Notes under the pieces: generated by a model
The model's input: only the letters and a program-made list of their open reading frames with translations
What the model was told of the DNA's origin: nothing
Database searches by the model: none
Made by a program: the position numbers and the translations under genes
Origin: Paenibacillus physcomitrellae
GTDB lineage: Bacteria > Bacillota > Bacilli > Paenibacillales > Paenibacillaceae
DNA: 64,000 nucleotides
NCBI RefSeq assembly: GCF_002240225.1
Contig: NZ_CP022584.1
Coordinates: 744,001 to 808,000 of the forward strand
Direction of reading: 5' to 3'
Part shown: positions 25,700 to 35,000 of the stretch, one piece after another
Layout of the letters: each line of letters begins with the position of its first letter
Numbering within the stretch: position 1 is the stretch's first letter

Positions 25700-26548
25700 A
25701 TGATGAAGGTTTTTGTAACAGGAGCAACAGGGTACGTCGGGTCTGCTGTCGTCCGGGAATTGATCGGCGCGGGACATACCGTATCGGGTCTCTGCCGTTC
25801 AGAAGAGAAAGCCGCGGGACTAAAGGCTGCGGGAGCCGAAGCCGTGTACGGTACGCTGGACGATCTCGATACGCTGGGTAGAGCCGCCGCGGCTGCGGAT
25901 GGCGTGATTCATTTGGCGTTCACCAACGATTTTTCCAACTTTGAAGGTGCGCTGGATCTAGATTTGCGGGCTGTTGAAGTCATGGGAGCAGCGCTGGAAG
26001 GCTCCGGGAAGCCGTTTATTACGACGGCTCACGCAAATGGACATACCGTGGATCAAGCAGTGCTTGCAAAGGCAGAGCAGGGCGTTAGGGCATCAATCGT
26101 CTCGCTTGCGCCGTCCGTGCACGGCGAAGGCGATAAGGGCTTTGTGCCTATGATGATCAGCATCGCCCGGGCGAAGGGCTTCGCAGCCTACATCGGCGAC
26201 GGAATGAATCGCTGGCCGGCAGTTCACCGTCTGGATGCGGCGGTTCTGTACCGTTTGGCGCTGGAATCCGCCCCGGCGGGCTCGAGGCTGCTAGGCGCCG
26301 GCGATGAAGGCATTCCGTTCCATGAGATCGCTGCGGTCATTGGGCGTCAATTGAAAGTACCAACGGTCGGCATCACGCCTGAAGAAGCGGCCGCCCATTT
26401 CGGCTTTCTTGGCACCATAGCGGCATTTGATATCACAAGTTTGTACAACGCTAAGCAAGCGAGTCTGGAAACACGGGAGCTTCTGGGCTGGAAACCGATG
26501 CAGTCCGGGCTGATCGCCGATCTCGAAGAAGGGCATTATTTTGCATAA
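25700..26548 (+). CDS. NAD(P)-dependent extended SDR (epimerase-like)
   Basis: The 282-residue protein has the N-terminal Rossmann motif VTGATGYVGSAVVREL and extended-SDR features (LAFTNDF, APSVHGEGDKGFVPMMI, GDGMNRWPAVHRLDAA). The catalytic YxxxK is not evident, as in atypical SDR5-type proteins that act as reductases of small aldehydes or quinones. ATG 25700 follows AGGAGG (an ATG at 25703 is equally placed). MerR control suggests induction by a reactive small molecule. Confidence 0.82.
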   Translation: MMKVFVTGATGYVGSAVVRELIGAGHTVSGLCRSEEKAAGLKAAGAEAVYGTLDDLDTLGRAAAAADGVIHLAFTNDFSNFEGALDLDLRAVEVMGAALEGSGKPFITTAHANGHTVDQAVLAKAEQGVRASIVSLAPSVHGEGDKGFVPMMISIARAKGFAAYIGDGMNRWPAVHRLDAAVLYRLALESAPAGSRLLGAGDEGIPFHEIAAVIGRQLKVPTVGITPEEAAAHFGFLGTIAAFDITSLYNAKQASLETRELLGWKPMQSGLIADLEEGHYFA

Positions 26549-26552
26549 AAAA

Positions 26553-26600
26553 ATGGAGGGTGTACCCACGTCCTTAAATGGCGGGTTGGGATACCTCCAT
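26553..26600. terminator. Hairpin after the epimerase gene
   Basis: ATGGAGGGTGTACCCA pairs imperfectly with TGGGATACCTCCAT. The run of A before the left arm gives a good T-tract only on the minus strand, so it may act in both directions weakly. Confidence 0.45.
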
Positions 26601-26625
26601 ATAATTACATTCTCAAGTACTGCCT

Positions 26626-27356
26626 ATAAAACCGCAAACAACGGTGTATGTCCCTAAACGGCTTTATCCGGAAAAAAAAGATTGGTTTGGCAGCGTAATC
26701 CCTGCGCGTCTGGACTATCCAGTAAATATGGATCTTGTCAAGAAATATTACCATGTTACTGAAAATCCGGAAGAATCCGATTGTGTTCTTATTTTTGTAT
26801 CCGGGCCGGACTCTGGCATTGGATACAGTCATGAGGATGCGGCGAGCGGAGAAAATGGCTTTGTCCCAATTAGCCTGCAATATCGTCCTTATCAAGCTGA
26901 GTTTGCAAGAGAACAAAGTATAGCAGGCGATCGCTCTTATAAGGGAAAGACAGTTAGGACAACTAACGAATGCGACTTGGATTTGATTTTGGATACAAAG
27001 GAACTCATGAAAGATAAACCAGTTATCGTGTCCCTGCTCTTGTCTAACCCTGTCGTTGTTGCAGAGTTTGAAAGCCAGATGGAGGGTCTTCTTGTAAACC
27101 TTGGGGTATACAGGATCAAGCCCTGCTGGATATCATTAGCGGGAAAGCAGAACCTGCCGGATTACTCCCTTTCCAAATGCCGGCCAATATGCGGACGGTG
27201 GAGCAGCAATTCGAAGATGTGGCACACGATATACAGTGTTATAAGGATACAGCAGGCCATGCCTACGACTTCCCTTATGGGATGAATTGGGACGGACCGA
27301 TTGAGGATGAAAGGACTCAAAAGTATAAGAAAGCTAAGATAGCAGGGTCAAAATAA
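26626..27356 (+). pseudogene. GH3 beta-glucosidase C-terminal fragment with a frameshift
   Basis: The first frame reads TVYVPKR, DLVKKYYHVTENPEESDCVL and FVPISLQYRPYQAEFAREQS, ending in LLVNLGV near 27110. A one-base shift then restores the family sequence in another frame: QALLDIISGKAEPAGLLPFQ, MPANMRTVEQQFEDV, YDFPYGMNWDG and a TAA at 27354-27356. This is the C-terminal half of a GH3 beta-glucosidase/xylosidase. The N-terminal catalytic barrel is absent, so the remnant is inactive. Confidence 0.85.
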
Positions 27357-27477
27357 GCAGAGCGCTTATATGAAAAAGCAGCTTCGCTCCTGGATAGGCT
27401 GTGTTGGCCGTACCGGTTGAAAGAAAGTTTTGGGATGAAACAGGCCAAGAATAACTAAGGATAAGCTAACGAAAAGA

Positions 27478-27501
27478 ACCGCCTTCATAGGAAGGCGGTT
27501 T
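27478..27501 (+). terminator. Strong intrinsic terminator after the GH3 remnant
   Basis: AACCGCCTTC and GAAGGCGGTT form a perfect ten-base stem with a four-base loop, followed by TTCT. It is probably the original terminator of the GH3 gene. Confidence 0.75.
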
Positions 27502-27672
27502 TCTACTAGCTGGGTGTGTTAAATTACTTCTTTGTTAAGGCGCGATCGAGAAGTAACTATAAAGGAGGGAGGTGATAGCTCTTTTAATTCCATCTGTTTG
27601 GTTAGACTTATTCAGGCTCACGCTGAAGAATTATAAAGGGTAGTAAAACAGAAATTAGCTTCCTTTCCTAAC

Positions 27673-27702
27673 GCCCACCAACCTATGTTAAGGTTAGTGG
27701 GC
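27673..27702 (+). terminator. Second terminator-like hairpin
   Basis: GCCCACcaACCT pairs with AGGTtaGTGGGC, followed by TTTTT. No gene is recognisable in 27502-27672. Confidence 0.6.
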
Positions 27703-27743
27703 TTTTTCAATATTCGATGGGAACTAGAGGAAGAAGGATTTTT

Positions 27744-28625
27744 TTAGGAAAAATTACGCAGATCATTAATGTCTCTTATCGGGGGACGTCCAAATAAGCG
27801 GGCGTATTCACGATTAAATTGCGAAGGACTTTCATACCCAACATGAAATCCGGCGTTAGCCGCATCCAGATTTTCCGTGAGCAGCAGTCGTCTTGCTGTT
27901 TGCAAGCGAATCGTCTTTTGATATTGAATCGGACTCATGGCCGTCACTTTCTTGAAATGTCTATGCAAGGTCCGCGGACTCATCTTAACCGTCTTAGCCA
28001 AATCTTCAATGATCAAAGGCTCGGCATAATGATGGTTGATCCATTCAATAGCTTTCGAAATACAGTGGGAATAGCTTCCGATTATGGCAAATTGCCTCAG
28101 CAGTTCTCCATTTTCGCCTTGAAGGACCCTATAAAATATCTCCTTAATAATCAAGGGAGCCAGCACCTCAATATCAGAGGGAGTCTCCAGAAGTTCTACA
28201 AGGCGCAAAACTGCTTTGAGCAATTCAGGGGTAGACGGATTTAGCAGGATTCCTCGTTCACTCGTTACCTTCTTCGGAGGACTGGATGTTTTGGATACAT
28301 CGAGAAGGATTTCCGGATGCAAGGTCAACTGCAAACTTAAGTACGGATGGCTTTGCGATGCTTTGGTAATTTGTCCGATAACAGGCAGATGAACCGGAGA
28401 GACCAAATAGCTCCCTGGATCAACATGATATCTTTCCTCGGCTAATTCAACTGTTTTTGCTCCTTGGACAATGATGTATACGGAAGGATGGCTGTTGCTG
28501 TACACTGGCCCTGACTGATGAGATTGACGCCTGAAATAAAGTTCAGGAATTGCCATGCTGTGTACGCCATCCATCGGTGTATGACGATCCATGTACCGGG
28601 CTAACTCAGAAATAAGCTCTTTCAA
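27744..28625 (-). CDS. AraC-family regulator (AraC_N type)
   Basis: The roughly 293-residue protein has an N-terminal AraC_N sensor domain (HPSVYIIVQGAKTVEL, LVSPVHLPVIGQI) and a C-terminal helix-turn-helix (DLAKTVKMSPRTLHRHFKKV, HVGYESPSQFNREYARLFG). The ATG at 28667 lies inside a -10 box (TATAAT, with TTGCCT 16 bases upstream), so it cannot be the start of the mRNA's reading frame. I prefer TTG at 28625, after AAAGAGG. It is divergent from an SDR gene, a very common pairing; it probably controls that gene. Confidence 0.82.
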   Translation of the reverse strand: MKELISELARYMDRHTPMDGVHSMAIPELYFRRQSHQSGPVYSNSHPSVYIIVQGAKTVELAEERYHVDPGSYLVSPVHLPVIGQITKASQSHPYLSLQLTLHPEILLDVSKTSSPPKKVTSERGILLNPSTPELLKAVLRLVELLETPSDIEVLAPLIIKEIFYRVLQGENGELLRQFAIIGSYSHCISKAIEWINHHYAEPLIIEDLAKTVKMSPRTLHRHFKKVTAMSPIQYQKTIRLQTARRLLLTENLDAANAGFHVGYESPSQFNREYARLFGRPPIRDINDLRNFS

Positions 28626-28787
28626 GTTTGTGCACCAACCTCTTTTATTCAAATCAGTTAAACCCATTATACTTATCTGGCGGGATTAGGCAAGGCAAGG
28701 GCATGAATTGTCTACCGGTTGAACCCCTGCTTTTCTTAAAATGAAAGGTGTAAGAAAAATATATTGTAGAAGAAAGAAGTGGTGATT

Positions 28788-29540
28788 ATGCCCGGAATAA
28801 AAGATAAAGTAATCGTAATTACAGGGGCAAGTGGCGGGATCGGTGAAGCAACTGCAATGCTGCTTGCCGAGAAAGGGGCTCAAGTTGTCCTTGGCGCGCG
28901 CCGATTGGATCAGCTTGAAGCTATTGCTAACCGCATTGAGAAGTCTGGCGGTAAGGCAGCTTATCTAGTTACAGACGTGAAGCGTTCCGAAGACCTTTCG
29001 AACCTTGTCCAATTGGCACACGAGAAATTTGGTAAGCTTGATGTTCTTATCAACAATGCAGGATTTATGCCCATGTCTCCCTTTGACGATCTGCGGGTTA
29101 AGGACTGGGAAGAGATGATCGACATCAACATTAAAGGAGTTCTATATGGGATAGCAGCGGCACTACCCACCTTTCGGAATCAGGGCTCAGGACATTTTAT
29201 TAACATTGCTTCCACAGCAGCCTATCGTATTCTGCCTAATATGTCGGTTTATGCAGGGACAAAGCTTGCCGTTCGTGCGATTTCAGAGGGTCTGCGTCAA
29301 GAAGCCGGCCATAAACTTCGCGTAACGATTGTTTCACCCGGGTTCACAAACACGCTTGGATCCACACATTCGGATGCCCTGGAAGCCATAAAGGACCTAG
29401 AGATGAAAGCCAAACTCGAAGCTTATCAGAACATTGGGTTATCTCCCAGCTCTATCGCTAAAGCCATTGCGTTCGCAATTGAGCAGCCCAATGACGTGGA
29501 TGTCAGTGAAATAGTGGTTCGCCCCACAGCGCAAGGATAA
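28788..29540 (+). CDS. Short-chain dehydrogenase/reductase
   Basis: The 250-residue classical SDR has the coenzyme motif TGASGGIG, the NNAG motif, and the active site serine, Tyr and Lys in STAAYRILPN and SVYAGTKLAV. The Arg after the glycine motif region suggests NADP. Members of this group (YdfG/oxidoreductase type) reduce or oxidise small alcohols and ketones. ATG 28788 is chosen; GTG codons just upstream are in frame. Divergent from the AraC_N regulator. Confidence 0.87.
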   Translation: MPGIKDKVIVITGASGGIGEATAMLLAEKGAQVVLGARRLDQLEAIANRIEKSGGKAAYLVTDVKRSEDLSNLVQLAHEKFGKLDVLINNAGFMPMSPFDDLRVKDWEEMIDINIKGVLYGIAAALPTFRNQGSGHFINIASTAAYRILPNMSVYAGTKLAVRAISEGLRQEAGHKLRVTIVSPGFTNTLGSTHSDALEAIKDLEMKAKLEAYQNIGLSPSSIAKAIAFAIEQPNDVDVSEIVVRPTAQG

Positions 29541-29739
29541 CGAGAATTGCAGGACTCCACAAGGGATCTTATGTAGTGAGACTTTGATCCGTTCACGCTT
29601 GTCTTGTATTGAAGTAAATCGATAAATGCCCCTGACACTTACCGATATTCTTGAAAGCGAAGCGACGACTCTGACGCCAGTAAGCGAGTAGAGGTAAGCT
29701 AATGTTAATGATGTATGCCAGACTAATACTATAATTATT

Positions 29740-29813
29740 AAATCCCATCAATAATAAACGGTGGGATTTTGTTTTATTTATAGAACTTCTCGGCAAAAGG
29801 GTCAAGTTCTTGT
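29740..29813. repeat. Dispersed repeat, copy 2
   Basis: Nearly the same sequence as 18846-18917: the AAATCCCA/TGGGATTT hairpin with ATAAACGG in its loop, then TTATTTATAG, CTCGGCAA and GGGTCAAG. Copies differ at scattered positions and by two small gaps. The remaining gap 29541-29907 shows nothing codable. Confidence 0.65.
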
Positions 29814-29907
29814 TGTAGCTTTAAGAAGGGGAGAATGATCATAATTTTGTGACACAATTCTCCTCACATATGTAGTTTTTAGCGTCAAAACGAGTTACGG
29901 CAACGGT

Positions 29908-30300
29908 TTATTTACTGCTGTTCCCATCTTCGGTTCCCTTCTTCGCCAGCAGCGCCAATTTGTTGTTTAGCATCCGGGCAAGAAGAGACTGCGATTGTTC
30001 TAGTTCTCTTTTTCTACGGTCCATTTCCTTCATCTTCTTCTGCAAAAATTCAACGGCCCGGGAGAGCTCAAGTTTGTTCCCGTCTTCTTCCTTCAAAATA
30101 ACTTTGATTTCCCTTATCGTAAAACCCGCAGCCTGAAACCTTTTGATTAGTAAAAGGTGTTCGACCGCTTCCTCGGTATATTCACGATAATTATTGTCCC
30201 TGCGCTCAACGTGGCGTCTATCCAGCAATCCTTCCTTCTCGTAATAACGAATGGTCGGCGGATTTAACCCGGTCTTCTGTGCCAGCACATGAATTTTCAT
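29908..30300 (-). CDS. MerR-family regulator
   Basis: The 130-residue protein has a MerR winged helix (KIHVLAQKTGLNPPTIRYYE, KEGLLDRRHV) and a coiled coil (KKMKEMDRRKRELEQSQSLL). It is a clear relative of the regulator at 25189-25608 and has the same divergent placement. I choose ATG 30300, just after GGGAGG, over an upstream in-frame ATG. It probably activates the patatin-like gene through the over-long promoter at 30320-30351. Confidence 0.87.
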   Translation of the reverse strand: MKIHVLAQKTGLNPPTIRYYEKEGLLDRRHVERRDNNYREYTEEAVEHLLLIKRFQAAGFTIREIKVILKEEDGNKLELSRAVEFLQKKMKEMDRRKRELEQSQSLLARMLNNKLALLAKKGTEDGNSSK

Positions 30301-30319
30301 ACTTCCTCCCGCGTAAGGC

Positions 30320-30351
30320 TTGACCTTCAAGTATACTTTACAGTTTATACT
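30320..30351 (+). promoter_or_regulatory. MerR-type promoter with 20-base spacer
   Basis: TTGACC (30320-30325) and TATACT (30346-30351) are 20 bases apart, with the palindrome AAGTATACTT in the spacer. This is the classical geometry of a MerR-activated promoter. Confidence 0.65.
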
Positions 30352-30417
30352 TTAGAGGTCTAATGGAACCTTGTCAAACCTATTGGCATAATAGTCGATC
30401 AGAAGGAGGAGCTGTGA

Positions 30418-31272
30418 ATGAACGCTCAGAAAAGGAATTCACCGACCAGAGCTGTAGTTTTGGGGGGCGGTGGCGTGACAGGGATCGCATGGGAGGTTGG
30501 CGTCTTAGCGGGACTGCTCGAATCCGGAGTAGACCTCCATCGAGCTGACGTGATCATCGGCACGTCCGCCGGTGCATTTGTCGGAGCAGCCCTGGCCAGT
30601 GGGTACGACATGAATAAACTATTTACCGCCCAGTCGGAGACGAACTCGGCCGAGATACCGGTCGCAGCGTCTAAAGAATTGATGCAAGCGTGGTATCGCG
30701 CATTTGCCACGGGAGGAAGCGATCCGCGAAAAGTCGGTGCAGAATTTGGCCTTATCGCCAAAAATAATACCTCCCCCGTATCGCCTGAACAGCGGCGCGC
30801 CGTGGTCGAGAGTCGCCTTGTGACCAGAATATGGCCGGCGAATCTTAAAGTGACCGCCATCGATGCCGATACCGGGCAACTTCATACTTTCGATCATCAA
30901 TCGGGAGTTTCTTTGCTCGATGCCGTGTCGGCCAGCGGAGCCGTTCCGGGAATTTGGCCGCTTGTTTCGATCGGTGACCGCTTCTGGACCGACGGAGGGA
31001 TGGTGTCCACGACCAATTCAAGGCTGGCTGAAGGCTACGAACGGATCGTGATTCTCTCCCCGATGCCCAATGGTTATGGCTCCATCCCGGGAGCAGCGGA
31101 AGATGCGGTAAGACTGCGTACAAGCGCGGACGTTTATCTCATAACTCCCGATGAGCGCAGCGTTGTGGCCATCGGCCCAAATCCATACGACGCGGCCCGC
31201 CGCAGCATAACAGCGATCACCGGGCGGGAGCAGGGATGCTCTATCGCTGAAGCTGTTCTGACTATATGGTAA
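30418..31272 (+). CDS. Patatin-like phospholipase/acyl hydrolase
   Basis: The 284-residue protein has the patatin fold: an oxyanion glycine-rich loop (VVLGGGGVTGIAWEVGVL), the nucleophile elbow IIGTSAGAFVGA (catalytic Ser) and the Asp of the catalytic dyad in WTDGGMVST. It is expected to hydrolyse acyl esters inside the cell. ATG follows AAGGAGGAG. It lies under a MerR-type promoter divergent from a MerR gene. Its C-terminus SIAEAVLTIW is complete. Confidence 0.87.
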   Translation: MNAQKRNSPTRAVVLGGGGVTGIAWEVGVLAGLLESGVDLHRADVIIGTSAGAFVGAALASGYDMNKLFTAQSETNSAEIPVAASKELMQAWYRAFATGGSDPRKVGAEFGLIAKNNTSPVSPEQRRAVVESRLVTRIWPANLKVTAIDADTGQLHTFDHQSGVSLLDAVSASGAVPGIWPLVSIGDRFWTDGGMVSTTNSRLAEGYERIVILSPMPNGYGSIPGAAEDAVRLRTSADVYLITPDERSVVAIGPNPYDAARRSITAITGREQGCSIAEAVLTIW

Positions 31273-31315
31273 GAAGAAGCCGTTTCTTTCCTAACAACGG
31301 CATTGGGGCCAAGCA

Positions 31316-31432
31316 TTGGAAGGCGTCTTCGTTTTGGACAGTGATGTGAAGCCGCAAGAAGAACAGAAGACAAGGGGAAAATACGTGGATACTCAGGAGC
31401 GATTGGCTGAGGTCATACGAACGTTTCATTAA
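31316..31432 (+). pseudogene. Unidentified C-terminal gene fragment
   Basis: One frame reads LEGVFVLDSDVKPQEEQKTR and ends DTQERLAEVIRTFH before a TAA. It has protein-like composition but no start. It could be the end of an NADPH-dependent FMN reductase-like protein; I am not sure. Confidence 0.3.
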
Positions 31433-31471
31433 ACTAACGGGAAACGATAGGCGTTATAAAAACTAACTAAG

Positions 31472-31502
31472 AAAGCAGCTGATCAATGTAATCGGCTGCT
31501 TT
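31472..31502 (+). terminator. Hairpin terminator
   Basis: AAAGCAGCTGAT and ATCGGCTGCTTT pair (one T-G), then TT. It would end transcripts coming from the patatin gene and the fragment after it. Confidence 0.65.
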
Positions 31503-31658
31503 TGTTCAACTAACGGGTAGGATAGCTCCTTCTTTATATCTATTATTTTAAATGGTGACAACATGCTGTCGCCTCTTCGTCATTATACTATATTTAGAAT
31601 AAGAAGGAGGTATTGAGAGAATAGACAATAACTAGAGAAAATGCAAGGAGTTAAATTA

Positions 31659-31727
31659 ATGAAGTATGTGAAACTTGGAAATACCGGCCTGGATGTTTCC
31701 CGATTCTGTCTTATGTTCGAATTTTGA
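31659..31727 (+). pseudogene. Aldo/keto reductase N-terminal fragment
   Basis: ATG after AAGGAG begins MKYVKLGNTGLDVSRFCL, the standard opening of an aldo/keto reductase, then stops after 22 codons. The following 320 bases contain another short reading frame with an AGGAGG site (MKALLRPATMM, 31818) that also stops at once. Both look like decayed gene starts. Confidence 0.65.
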
Positions 31728-32055
31728 AAGCGGATGCACGAATTTTGAATGGAGTAAAGCAGGTTTTTCCCTAAAATTGGGAGTGCAATAAAAACAAATT
31801 TACGGAGGAGGAAAATTATGAAAGCGCTGTTACGGCCCGCTACGATGATGTAAGCTGTTTGAGCCTTGGTGTTTACGAATGGTCCCGGTATGCAGTCGGG
31901 TATATCTGCAGTTCCACAGATTCTATACTTTGACAGGTTAAAAACCAGGTAAATATGCCACATCATAACGTTGGGCGTTTATCAAATTGACAATGTGTCC
32001 GATTACGATCTGGGTAAGCCGTGGGCCACCGGATCGAAAAAAAGGAGGATTTTCA

Positions 32056-35000
32056 ATGAGGTCAAAACGATTTGGCAGAATGCTCGCGTTCCTCTGTTGC
32101 TTGGTAATGGTGACGTCACTAATGCCTACCAGCTTTGCCGCCGCCACTGACAACAACGAGTATACAGAAGCACTTAATGGCGACAGCAGTTCTACAACTC
32201 TTACAAGCTTGCAGGCAAATGAAACGCCGACCGCCATTTTTGGAACTCCCGAACTCGGATCAGACGACCCGTTATGGGCTCAGACAATGGAGCATCTTAT
32301 CAACAAAAGCACTGTTCCCGGCGACCCCAGACCCCATGCCACGGGCACAGCCAGGATCCTTTGGGACAACGACTATATGTATGCCCGCGTAGTTGTGGAG
32401 GACAGCAATCTATATCAGGGACCCGGCAATGATTACCAGTACGACAGCCTGGAGTTTTATGTCGGCGCTGGAACCCAAGGCGCAAATCAGTGGCGTATCA
32501 GCGCGACGGGCGTGTTTTCAGGGCAGAGCGCTCCAGGCAGAGCTGCGTGGACTGAGATCACGGACACAGGATATATCGTGGAGATGAGAATACCTAAAAG
32601 AACCTTGAACTTGCAGGCAGGCCCGTTTACCTTTGAAGTTTATATCAATAACTCGACGGAAAAGGGCGGTGACCGCTATGAAGTCGTTTCCTGTTTCGGA
32701 ACTCCGGACGCGGCTTATAACAGCGCTGCTTCTTATACAAACAGCCTGAATCTCATTGCCGCTAGTGGAGCGGACGACAGATTCTCAATCACCGCCACGG
32801 CGGGATCGGGCGGCCGAATAACGCCGAACGTACCCGGCGATGTTCTGAGAATAGCTAGCGGCTCAGACGAAACCTTTACGGTTACCCCCGATCACGGCAA
32901 AATCGTAGATACCGTAAAGGTAGACGGAGAGGACGCAACTCTATCCGATGAAGGTACTTATACCTTTTCAAATGTTGTCGCTAACCATAGCATTCAAGTG
33001 ACATTCAAAAATGATTCGACCGCGGTGTCACTCCCCTTTATCGTTTGGAATGACAACTTCGCCCGTGGCGAGTACACGACGGCTGTCATCATTGACTTAG
33101 GCGAGGGGAGGGCGGCGGAAGGCTCCAAGCTTAATCCGGACTTGTTTACCGTCTCGGCTAGGAACACGACCCTGAACGGCGACTCGGTAACCTTTGAAGG
33201 GACGCGCAAGATCACAAGGGTATACGCCAATGACGAACCGAAGGTACGCGGCTATCTGGGGACGGTAAGCCGTTCACCAGATTATCAGGACGGACTGGAA
33301 CGCGGCCGTTACATCGTAGTTGAGTTTGAGTTTTATTCAGAGAGCGGCGGCAATATAACACTGGATGGCAGCATGAACTCAACAAAACAAGTTTACAGCA
33401 TCGTCCAAAACGGCGATCTCGTACTGACAGAAGGGGATCCGCTTAACTACGTGGTTTTTGAACAGGAAAAAGTTGTGAATCCGATCCTTGACCAGTTTAC
33501 AACACCTACGGGCAATTCGGTCAATCGCGCGCTCTACCTTCACAAGGATGAAAACGGTGAGGTGTCGCAAGGATTGCCGCTGTATGTCTATACTCACGGC
33601 AGGGGACGCGGCGGCACAAACGCTGCGACTGACCAGAAAGCGGCCATGAAATCCGCTAACGGCGCGGTCGCTCTGATGAAGAAAATGGAACAAGATCCCG
33701 AAAAATACGCCAGCCATATCCTGAATATTTCCTATAATGGCACGAGTACTCCCTCCACAGCCAATGTAAAGAAGGTTATAGACGACCTGGTTGCCAGCGG
33801 CGCAGTAGATCCTAACCGTATATACGCGGCGGGCTTCTCATGGGGCGGTCAGTATACGAACAGCTTAGTTAACGCTTATCCCGGCTTCTTCGCGTCCGCC
33901 GCACCAATGTCTCCGGTAAGCGGCTCACCGAACGCGAATGCCAACTACGTTCACACCAACCTGGCCTATTGGATGTTTATCAATCAGTATAACGTTGGAG
34001 GTTACCAGACTAACCTCGATAACTTTATAAGCACCAATATGCCGAAAATGATCAACGCGAGAGCTTCGCGCTTTGAGAGCAATGAGGCTCTTGTATGGCC
34101 TTACAATCAATTTGATCAGCCGAATCAGAGACCGAATCCGAACAACTCACCTGTCCTGAGTGATGCAGTGGCGCACGAAGTTGAAGCGGCGGTTCTTTAC
34201 AACGAGATAACGATGGGGACTTGGAGCATCGCGCCAACAGCGCAATCCTCTAACTTGCCGGCTTGGAACAATGACTACACCGACGTCTTTGATTGGATGT
34301 TCGCGCAGACCAAAGCGAACAATCGGCCTGTTGCCGGATATGGTTCACCTGTACTCGGCACAAACGACAAACTGTGGGAGCAAGCTGCGGAGTTTGACAT
34401 AAACAACAGTAGCGCACCCGACCAGAAGATAGGCCCCAAGGCCACCGGCAAAGCCAAAGTGTTTTGGGACGAAGACTTCCTTTATGCACGCGTTGTGGTT
34501 ACCGACCCGAATGTGTGCGTTGGTAACACGCCTGGCACTGAGCACATGACCGACAGTGTGGAATTTTATGTCGGTGAAGGAAGCAGAGGCTCAAACCAGT
34601 GGCGTATTGGCGCAAGCGGTATTTTTTCAGGTCAAGCCGCTCCGGGCCGCGACGGTTCGGTTGTACGAACTGACACCGGGTATATTGTGGAAGTGAAGAT
34701 ACCTAGAAGAACCATTGAATTCACGAACAATTCCCCGATTACGTTTGATGTGTACATCAATAACTCAACTAGTGCCGGCAATGATCGTTATGAGGTTGTA
34801 TCCGGTTTAGGCCAACCCGACGCGGGTTATGGCAGTTCTGACAGCTTCAAGAATAGCTTGCTGCTGTTTGGGGGCTCCACGGTGTCCAGACACCCCGTTA
34901 CCGCCACGGCAGGGTTAAACGGCACAATCTCGCCATCCGGCTTGATCCGGGTAGCTGACGGCGGAAGCCAAACCTTTACATTCACTCCTATCGGCGGTTA

